A stretch of DNA of 64,000 bases from Xenosphaeropsis pyriputrescens (lineage: Eukaryota; Ascomycota; Leotiomycetes; Phacidiales; Phacidiaceae). Position numbers and translations under genes: made by a program. The notes under the pieces were generated by a model. It was not told where the DNA came from and made no database searches. It worked only from the letters and a program-made list of their open reading frames with translations. The DNA is taken from NCBI GenBank assembly GCA_022609375.1, contig JAGKQE010000017.1, positions 186,001-250,000 of the forward strand. The letters run 5' to 3'. Positions 49,396 to 59,220 of this stretch are shown piece by piece; the stretch's first letter is position 1, and each line of letters starts with the position of its first letter.

Positions 49396-51173
49396 GACAA
49401 ACGTTGAGAAGGACAAGAAAGAGGAAGATTTTGGGGATGAATGCGTGAGAGTCGGAAAACGTTTGTTTTGTGGTACCTCTCCACACGAGGGACTTATTCG
49501 TTACATACTTTTGATACACTCCACCGTCGAAGTGCTTTGTCGGGAAACGAGGCCGTCAGTCGAGCAAAACCAAAAACTTTACTTGACTTGACTTGACCAG
49601 GCGAATGCGGATTCACGTCACGCGTTATTGGAGTGGATACGCGACCTCTGTGCACTCTGCTCTGAGCCTCTCCGTCTCCCTCGTGAGCAGGCCCTTGACA
49701 CACTCCGCACGTGCTTCATATGGGTCCCGACCCTCCCCTTCCGCAATACCCTACACCCTACAAGTACACAGGTACTGTACAAGTACATGAATGATCAGAC
49801 GCCCGTGAACTCGCTTTTCATCTCTTTTAAATTTCCTCGGCCATGACGGTTTATGGCTCCCCCCAAGGCCATCCATATCGACGGCCAACGGTAAGACATG
49901 TGTAGACGAGTCCTCGCTCTGTCCCTTGGCCCTCAAGGGGTCTCTCCTTCTTTTCCCTTTCATTCGGGGGCCCGAGGCATCGTTTGAGCGCGACGGTGAA
50001 TGAAATGATATTGCATGCCACTGCGGGCTTCAAAGCGTGCATGCATACAATCAACCTGCAGGAATCGTGGGAAGTATCGAAAGATCAAAGTGTCTTTTTT
50101 TTTTGTTTTGCGACAGGAAGCACTTGCGCAGATTTGTGTATCACATTGCTCCATGGCTATGTCCTGCGCATGTACTGTACGTACTTGCTTGTACAAGTGC
50201 ATTGTTATTGTTATTGTCATTGTCCAGGTCCTGGGTCCTGGCATCAGTCGCCCTGTTCTTGTTCTTAACTCGTCGCTTAATGGCCGGGGTCAGACGAATG
50301 ACGGCCAAATAACGTGGAAACGTGGGAACGTTGAAACACTCCTGGATCCCTGTCGAGCGAGCCATCTGAATCGATGATGAGAATCACTACAAGTAGTTAT
50401 CTCGGTGCATTCGCATAAATCAGTATGCATGTACATACATCCGTCAAAGTTCCATTCCTGTATCTGTATCTGTATCTATATCTGTCTATGTCGTGTACTT
50501 GTACTACTACATACGGATAGATGTACGTGTACCCATCGCCCTCAGCATCGGAGTATTTCTGTTATTAGAAACTCATATGGTCAAGTCGCCACTGTCGCAT
50601 CGAAGTCAACAGAGCGCGCGCAAGTACCATTCGTTCACGGCATCCCATATCTGCTTCCACATCCGCACACGTGGGAGATGCCAGGGTCTGGTGGTCTGGT
50701 GGCCTGCCGGTCTGGTCTAGGGAGAAGATAGGGCTTCATTCACCATCTTCACTCACCTTCCTCTTACGACCCATTCGACTTCCATATCTCCTCACATATC
50801 ATAACTGACCCCCACAGACTGCACAAAACACGCAGTCGTAGAAGGCGTTGCTGCACGTTCTCTTGGTATCTCGTGTAGCCTTATGCATGGCGATAGAGGT
50901 GCTTCAAAGCACACATGAAGCATTGCCGGACCTCGCCCTCATATGGATGGCGGAGGTGTTGGTTACCCAATCCGCGGTGCAACAATGGACAATGCATGCT
51001 GCAGACGTGAGGCCCTGTCCTGGAAGAACATGTCAAGCTTCCAAAAAGTGTCGATGTCGAGTTATATGGCCGCTGAGGGTTGCGAACCGTCGGGTGAACA
51101 TGCAAGTCATCGTGAACGGCAGTTGCTCGTGTGCAACGTCTAGAAAGCATATTATCTACCTACCGATTCTCAA

Positions 51174-51207
51174 CGGTGTAGGGTGTAGGATGTAGGGTGT
51201 AGGGTGG
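51174..51207 (+). repeat. 7-base tandem repeat GTAGGGT
   Basis: About four GTAGGGT/GTAGGAT units. Similar to, but not identical with, the telomere unit TTAGGG. Confidence 0.8.
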
Positions 51208-52219
51208 ATGATGAATGATGAACTCAAACGATGGACGATGAATCAGAATGACAACACGATCTGCCAGGCCGTCAACCATCAAGAAGCTGCTCAAGTACCG
51301 CCGACTGACCAAGATACGAACATTGAGTCTCGTCCCACCTGCATCCCTTCCCAATGACCGTTTATATCCAACACGCTCGGAGCATTGTCTCGCCTTGCCT
51401 GCATGCAAGACAGACAGACGATATTCTAGATAGTCTAGGTACCTATAGACAAGGTAGACAAATCATATGAATGCTCCCAACGTCATCCTCTCCCCTTTGA
51501 CCTTTGAGGGCTTCGAGAAGGCCACAGAACAGCTTCCATCAAATTTCCAAAAACAGCAGCACATCTCCCACATCTCCCCCAAGACCCTCCTCCCTAGCCC
51601 CTTTTGGGTATACCCTGAAAGCTTATTAGACAGCGAAAACGTGGCCCAGACCGCCGACTGGCCAAAAAAGAAGAAGAAGAAGAAAACTTGTCAATAGCTC
51701 GCTTCCAAGTGACGAAAATGCTGAGACACGGGCGCTCGTTGGGTTATATTGGCCCGATCAGGGTACGATGGTGTGTGGAATGCATAGGACATGCTCTACT
51801 TGTTCATACGAGGGCTTGTTGACAGGAGACGGGGTGACGGGGAGAGATTCGATTGTGAGACTCTGCAATTACTTGTACATGTTGATCCGCCCTATGGATA
51901 TGTACCTATAGGTATGGATGGCACTTTGATAATACCGCGCCTCGCCTCCGTGGTCCCGATCGGGTGGAAATGTATTTGTTGTATGTATTTTGGGTAGCTC
52001 GTGGAACTTGTGTGCTTGTGCATACGGGACCTCCAGATCTCTGGAAATCCAGATTGGAAGACGAGACGCGAGCTGATGCTAAAGAGCCGAGATACTTTGG
52101 AGTTGCAACATCGGAGCCGAGAATTCGTCTTCTTTTTGGCGTGAAGTGGGAAGGTAGTCGGCGTCTAGAAGGGCATATATTCGGCATCAACACCCAAGGT
52201 CTTAAGTTCAAGGCAAGAC

Positions 52220-52248
52220 TACGACGACGACGACGACGACAACGACGA
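52220..52248 (+). repeat. ACG trinucleotide microsatellite
   Basis: About nine ACG units with one AAC variant. Confidence 0.85.
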
Positions 52249-53945
52249 AGCCTCACGAGCAGGTTCTGGGTCGGTAGAGTTCGTCTTGAAGAATAATCCA
52301 CACGAATGCATGCCTGGGTAGGTAGAATATGGATACGGAACCAACGTGACCGTCGCGACACGCCGAGCTAGTTCGCGCCGCACAATAGACTTCAAGACTC
52401 CGAGGCAGCGAGACTTGATGGCGAGTATTCATAGAGTAGAGTAGAGTAGAATAGAAAAGAATGGTCTTGCTGATGAGCTATCGATGACCGTCAGAGATCA
52501 TGGACAGATGCCAGTGACGCCGGCTCCATGGCGCACATATCTGCGGCGCTAATAAAGAGTAAATATGCCCCAAGGATGACGGCATATCTGATGTAGCGGG
52601 GCGCAACACGACTCATGCAGCACGAATCTACGTAGTACATGCTGCACATTATATCCTGTATTCTACTGTGTACATCCTCTGATCTGTTTTTTTTTCTTAT
52701 CTTCTTTCTTTCTTTCTTCTTTCACGAGCAAATGCGGTATGGAGTCTGGCATAGACACATGTGAATAGAGCCCGCCGTGTCCGAGGATGATGCGGCGGGG
52801 AGGGGATTTGCCCTCTTCCATTGTGGCAAGTATGTATGTAAGTACATAGCTATTCGGACTCTGGAAGATGGAATGGCCGCATGGAAGCGCGCTCCATCTT
52901 CCGACTCGTGCACAGGGACGATGAAGGGCCTTCCCCCATGCGTTCTGGATTGCGACGCGGTGCTGCTACGCTGCCGCATCCAAGTCTGGAGTCTCGCTGT
53001 TCCCGCGCCGTCGACGAGGAGAATGCGTGTACCGTTGGCCTCTTGCTCGCATGCCCGAGATGTGATACATCCGGTGGGACATGATATACGAACTATCAAG
53101 TTCGTCTGAAAGGCCAGCTGCTTGGAGGGGTTTTCGACATCTTTCGTGCAACTCCTTATTCATGCAGCGGCGGCGTATCGATTCTGTACTATGTAGATAG
53201 TTATCTGAGGATCTCTATAGCTCTGCAGGCGTAGGCCTGCCCGTTTAGTCCAATCATATCGGCATAGGTAGCGTGGATAAGTCCAGACATGTCGTGTATG
53301 AGAAATCCAGATCTCGAATCCTTTGGTGATTCACGAAAGATGTCTATCCTACACTACATAGTAACAAGTCGATATCTCCAAGCTCGAACCTACTTTCATG
53401 GCTCACTTGCCTGCACTGTGCTCAGGTTGGTATCATCATGCAATAAGCATGAAATAGCCAGAGCGTAGCTATTCCCTCTACTCTACTGTACTGAACTCCA
53501 CTCTAGTCTATCATTGGAATACTCTACTCCATCTATTATCCCATCCTATCCTACTTGACTCTTCTGTACCCGGCATCAGCCTGAGCGAAAGCAATCCCGC
53601 ACTGTGCGCGTAAAGGCAGGCAAGGTTTTGAATGACGAAAGTTGGTATCATGCGTTCTCTTCTTAACCTCTCGACACAGCTCTGTTACTACCTACAGTCC
53701 AGGAGGCAACGTAAGATGATCGTCGAGCACCCATACGAATCGACACGGATCCACATAAATACCTTTTCGTGGCCCCGTCGAGCCCTTCTCTCGCCCATCA
53801 CCCATCACCCATCGCCCTCGTCGGCCTTTGGCGGCTCCCTCGCACTCGTCTCGTCCATCACTAAGAGCCGCGAAGAAGCAGCCATTCCAGCAGGGATCCA
53901 CTTTCGATGAGAGGATAGCCTTTCTGGCCGTCCTGGATGAGAAGA

Positions 53946-53982
53946 GGGGGAGGAGAAGAGGAGAAGAGGAGAAGAGGAGAGG
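53946..53982 (+). repeat. GAAGAGGA tandem run
   Basis: About four purine-only 8-base units, ending in GAGAGGGG. Confidence 0.8.
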
Positions 53983-56825
53983 GGAACAGAGTTCAACGCT
54001 GCATGTGGAGCACTGATAGACTTTTTGTCCATTATACACAGTAAGGTTCCGCAGAACACTGGGAGGGGTCTCAGAACGACACTCACTTTGCCTGGCCTCG
54101 ATGGACTTGACTTTGATATTCCCGGTATCAAGACCTGCTTGTGCCTAGGTGCTCAGGATGGATATGCTACATACCTAAGTACTTATGCTACGGGGTCGGA
54201 CATAATCTCCCGTAGTCGTACTGTGTACATTGATTGCACTTGTAGATATGTACATAGTACTATGTACATGGCTTTTTCTCGCTTCGCTCGTAAAGACTGC
54301 CTCTTGGATACATATCCACTAGGTAGGCAGTTATGTACTATGTACTCACTCCATGCTGCGTATAAATCGAATAGAAAGATCATTTTCATCTCCACATTTT
54401 TGTCACTACGCATGTATGGGTGGGCTACTTGATATCATTTTGACGGCCAGATGCAATCCATCTACGTATGTGTATGTGTAAGTGTACGTATTCCATACCT
54501 CACCTATGCATTCCTGAACTGACTGAGTATTTCTTTTCCAAGGCCGGCCTGTTATCGTTATCACTGCTCGAGTTGGCCTGCTTCTCTATGATACATACTG
54601 TACTGCGTATGTACAAGTAAGTGTGCGCCATGGTATCACCATACCATGTTCGAACAGGTCTTGTCCTCACCACGGCACATATTTACACTTTTTAATCCTT
54701 CACGATATGCTATGCATGTTCGCTTTGACATAAAATTGCAACATCACCCTGCTTCATCCTCCAGCCCTCCATCAACCCCATCAACCCCATCATTCACCTA
54801 CGAAGTCAAAAGAAAGCTTGACAGATGTGAAGACAGTGGCATCGAGGTCTGAGCGTACATGATTCCCTGCCATATCGTCACCACCGATACACCGCTCCAA
54901 GGACCGAGTGCTGCAGTACATAGTACAAATCGTGGACAATAACCATAATAAGTCGTAACCACAATCCCCAGCCCAGCACTTCATCAAGTCAACACCAACC
55001 ATCCAGCAGACCTTACTTTCCACAACGACGCCTGCTGAGCCTTCGGCGCGGTAGAAGGCGCTTCGATTACGGACTCGCGTCTGTACAAACAGTGGCACAT
55101 GAACCTGAGTACGGCCAACTGCACACCTTGTGGTGATTCCAGATCTACGCTGGGATTCTCCACTCTCCACGCCTTCTCAACACGCCACTTGTCTTCATTT
55201 CCCCTCAATTTCATAGCCACAGTGCCGCAGCCACGAGCAGCGTCAAAGGCTCGCATTGACAATCTATTCATGCAGGCTTGCGGAATGGCCAGAATACGGT
55301 GTTGCTGGTGCTGGTGCTGGTGGCAGTTGCAGCCTGTGTTGATGTTGACGCTCCCTCGAGTAGGTAGGTTGGTTGGCTCTTGAGTTCGCTAGATACCTAG
55401 GTACCTATGCTTCTAGATGATCAGTGCAGTACCTAGGTTATGATCCTTTTGGATTGAAGATTGAGCATCATACAAACACCATGTTGAACTCGAGATAATT
55501 GACTATAATAGAGATGTGCTGTACACCTTGTAATCGGAAATGGAGGTCATCTTCTGTTCTCGTCCTTCTGGGGAGCTCCTTGACATTGATCTCCTATTAA
55601 GTCCAGGGTCTCCTGATTTCTATCGACTCTGAACTCTGGACTATGCAGGCGGTTCTGCTGCTCATCGATGCTTCTGGACCGAGCCGCGCGCAGATCCACC
55701 GGGGAATTCTATTCATACATTGTGCAGAGTGCATGAACGGATGAATCTTCGACATGTACAAGTACTTAGTACCGGACGATGTTCATCGTCATCAGATGCG
55801 TCGAGGATTTGCAACGAATTCACAAACAATATCCGACTGTGAAAGCCGATCACCACTGGGCATCTCCAATCTCACCTTCTGCGTCTCTCTCATTTGCGCA
55901 AGCAATTATGACATGCACGGCTCGAAGTTCGGCGCATAACAGTTCGCGGGCAGTGCAGTGCAACCTTCCGACATGTAATGTAATGTACTTGTACTTGTAC
56001 AATACTAAGATTGACGGCAGATAGAGGATCTGAATCGTCTCGTGTCCTGTCCCAAGAGTCCAGTAGGTTGGTACCTGAACTACGGAGGATTCTGAGAATG
56101 CGGTAATCATCAATGCTGATCAGCATGGCTTTCCGACCCAGTGGCGTTGATCGCCCTCTGGATTCCAGGAACTGTATTAGTCTGCAGAAGGGGAAGTCGG
56201 CTTGTGGGGACGCGCTGCTGGTCGGTGCACCAGTGCTGCCATGCCATTGAATTTGTCGTATTCTATCCATACGATACTCTACGTATCGTGGCAGAGTATT
56301 GCAGAGTATTGAAGAGTATTGCAGAGTCGTAACATGAATACTCCGCCTGGTTTCTTCGTCTCTTCGTCTCTTCGTCTTTTCGGAGGCACTTCTACGCCTC
56401 AAACAAGCCGGAATCTTGAGCTGATGGTGGTGAGGTTAGCTTAGCTTCGAGCTTGAGGAATGATTTCTGACAAGATATGGGAGCAGGCTTATCCTCGCAC
56501 GTACGTAGTAAGATTATCTTGGCTTTTGGCCTGGAATTGACGACTTTATGGCCTGACTATTCCTCTCAATGTTCGCCTCGAACGCCGATGTGCTGGCTGG
56601 TGTTGTTTTGTGTCTCAGTCTCCTGCGTTTCGGCTCATCTTTCCGCAATCTCCAGCCACAAGCAAAAGTTCGTTTGTGGAATCATCGCCAGATAGATGAC
56701 TTTTGCGGCCATCAAAAAAAGAATAGCATCAGCGGCACACAATTTCACCACAGTCATTGTTATTTATCGGCAACTTCAACACTCAAAAACATTCGTTCGC
56801 TATGGGCCACATAACAAAAAGAAAA

Positions 56826-56918
56826 TGCCCTCGGACGGAATCGAACCGGCAACCTCGTCATTGCACTGACTCAAAGACAGAATACTAGTGACGCGCTCTA
56901 CCATTGAGCTACGAGGGC
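56826..56918 (-). tRNA. tRNA-Thr (anticodon AGU) with intron
   Basis: On the minus strand the acceptor arm is GCCCTCG paired with CGAGGGC and followed by discriminator A. The D arm is GCTC-AATGGTA-GAGC, the anticodon arm is CGTCA-CTAGTA-intron-A-TGACG and the T arm carries GGTTCGATTCC. The loop CTAGTAA puts AGU at positions 34-36, decoding ACU/ACC threonine codons. A 21-base intron (56862-56882) sits after base 37, the canonical place. The mature length is 72 bases. The internal A box (TAGCTCAATGG) and B box (GGTTCGATTCC) are intact, so it should be transcribed by RNA polymerase III. Confidence 0.95.
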
Positions 56919-58380
56919 TGTGAGCCCAAGAAGAGACGTTTCTTGATATTGAGTTGACGGTTATTTAAAAATACAAACAGGACGTATCAAACCGAGCAGC
57001 CATATACGGTAACAAATCTGCGAATTGAATGAGAGCATCAGCTGTGTAGAAGTACAAGTACACGTACATGTATAGAGCTCTTAGTTGAATAAAATATATA
57101 ATTCAAGTCCCTAAAAGCAATGGCAGTAGAGTTGTTGTTTCGTACATACGCACTGAACTCAAGGTCAAACCACCACCGTATGGCCATGGTGAAAACAATC
57201 ACGAAAGTATATAAAAATAGAACGGAGTGAAAAAAAAACACAGCAAGCTCAAACTACAGAGTTTCTCTAGCCTTTATTACACCAAGATGTCTTCGAAGAA
57301 GAAAGCAATGCGTCGATGATATTTACATCGACAATTAGCAAATTTTGTGTTAAAATTAGTCTTCACCAGTTGAACGAGAATTTACCAATAAGCTAGCAAA
57401 GAATATTAATCGCTTTGAAGGTCCCTGAGTAGTTCCTGTGAGTCTTCTTTTTGTTGTCAACACTCTGTGATATTCATAATGCTTAGTTATTCTGATGCGA
57501 GTTCGAGTATTTGCTAGCCCTCTTGATTGGCATATTATAAATATAGAGCAGAGTTATAAAAACAGTAACCATCGTTATCCTGATTGTTGTATTTGCTAGC
57601 TTCTGCTCAAACTAGTTCCCTAAGGGGTAAGTTGTAAATAATACTATCAACTTCAAGCCATGTACCTAAGTTATCTTACCCTTTTACTTCCAAGCTTAAG
57701 CTCTTATTCCCCCTATAACATGTATAGATTCAGTTTTTGTAAGAAAGATATCAGAATAATAAAAGTTTGAGTTATTACCAAGGTTAAATGTTATAAAACT
57801 GTGATTGATTTGCAAATCATAGAAGCTTTTCTCCACTAAGAAGTTGTTAGTAAACAGATTTAGTAGAAATTTTTAAGATAGTTACACTAGTCAAACCACA
57901 AACTTGATCGCTAACGCTCTTGATCATATAAAACTAAAGGCCTAGATTAGGTTATAAGCTAGTAAATAAGCAGGGAATCTGCGCTGCATCTAGAACCTCA
58001 AGGTCTTATATAAAACGATTTTGTGTCCAACTAGGAAGTACGTTTCTAGTTAATAAAGTACTTGCTTTACCTATCTAGAATGCTTGTGCTAGCAACTTGA
58101 GAAGATTAGCAATAGCTTTCTGCTTTGTAGAGAACAACTAACAATTGGCTATGAAGATACTATATGGGATTGCAATTCCCTAATGTAAGTGTTTCGACAA
58201 TACTGCCACTGAAACTTGTAATGTAAAGTCCTATCTATCAAAGATAGCATATATAAATTCTTGCTAGGTCCTAGTAGTAATTTCAGACCTAATAATTATA
58301 CTGTTATTGTCAATGTATGCTTGTAAAAGATTATTGAGAGCTTCTTGATGTTTTTGGGTTAAATCGGTGGACTCAATAGC
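56919..58380. other. AT-rich gene-free stretch, possibly a degenerate element
   Basis: From about 57250 to 58350 the sequence is visibly AT-rich; 57841-57900 counts to 27% G+C. Frames are broken by many TAA/TAG codons on both strands. No inverted terminal repeats or target duplications were found by eye. This could be an old element altered by RIP, but no transposase motif survives that I can recognise. Confidence 0.5.
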
Positions 58381-58911
58381 TTAGGCAACTCCTCTGATTA
58401 GACAATAATAGTCACCTCTTGCATGAGGACAAGGAGTTCGATTAGGGTATAGTCCAATGTTTTGAACATTCTGCGCAGCCTGCTGACAAACGTGGAAAAG
58501 CTGCTGCAATATGCAGTTGTGATATTGAGCGTCCGCTATCTGAGCATTGTATTTGTTAATCGAGTCCAATGGTCCAATGATCGAGCTTTAAGGACACTTA
58601 ATGATTTTGTATGGTTTGAACATGATATTATAGCATGGTGGACCAAGGAGAGGAAATAAGACGAACAGTATTGGTAGAGGCAAAGCCAAAGTGAGAATTG
58701 ATGTTCTAGTGGAAGTAGGACGTGGAAGACGCATACAATCATAGATGTGGTGAATGTAAGAGACAGTGGAGACCTACTTGGTATCAGATCCACGCTGTAG
58801 GTTTGTGACGAAGAAAATTGAGAAATAGCTAGAGTTGATTGAGATAAGTTGAGATTCTGGTTGGTTTTCATTTGCTTTGGTGAGGAAGTTGGCTTGACTT
58901 GAAATAGACAT
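58381..58911 (-). CDS. possible small two-exon gene, 112 residues
   Basis: A weak candidate. Exons 58911-58778 and 58585-58381 join in phase (113 codons with stop). The donor gtaggt is good, but the acceptor cttaaag is poor and the intron is long (192 bases). The product begins MSISSQANFLTKANENQPES and ends with a Cys-containing part: YHNCILQQLFHVCQQAAQNV and CPHARGDYYC. No signal peptide and no family recognised. It lies beside the AT-rich stretch. Confidence 0.25.
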
Positions 58912-59220
58912 TACGATGATGATGATACACACGGTGAAAGAACTGTGTAAAAATGCGCTTGCTAATTGACTGGCTGAGTTTCGAGACTGTGAGTTGTTCA
59001 AATTGGGGTTGAAAGCAGCTGTAAGGGTAGCTCTGTTGCCATAGGACAATTCACAAACGTCGGTCTAGTAAAATGATCCAAGGAATAGCATAGACAAATG
59101 AGAAAATCACCCGATCATGGCGAACAACTTATCTATTGAACAAGAATATCCATGTTGACAGTATTGTACTGACATTCTGACTCTCTTTTTTCAATCAATT
59201 ACATGTCTATATTCGTCGTA

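Larger units (their letters stand above)
45630..56825. other. 11 kb gene desert rich in simple repeats
   Basis: No protein gene can be supported on either strand across this stretch. Frames are short (60-150 codons), overlap in all phases and translate to repeats. Microsatellites are frequent and listed separately. TACTTGTAC/GTACAAGTA motifs recur about every kilobase, and CTAGGTACC-type palindromes also recur. Base composition looks close to the surrounding DNA and not AT-rich, so it is unlike a RIP-mutated transposon. Transcribed non-coding RNA cannot be excluded by reading. Confidence 0.6.

Noticed and set aside
49101..49519. Frames with long phenylalanine or serine runs
   Set aside because: They come from the GAA microsatellite at 49341-49395.
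50848..51195. 115-codon plus frame in the gene desert
   Set aside because: An equally long antisense frame overlaps it and the composition is not protein-like; nothing supports a gene.
51174..51207. Telomere-like GTAGGGT repeats
   Set aside because: The unit is seven bases with variants and is interstitial and short; it is not a TTAGGG telomere tract.
58385..58460. tRNA-like GGAGTTCGATTAGG segment
   Set aside because: It resembles a B box, but no acceptor stem, D arm or anticodon arm can be folded around it.
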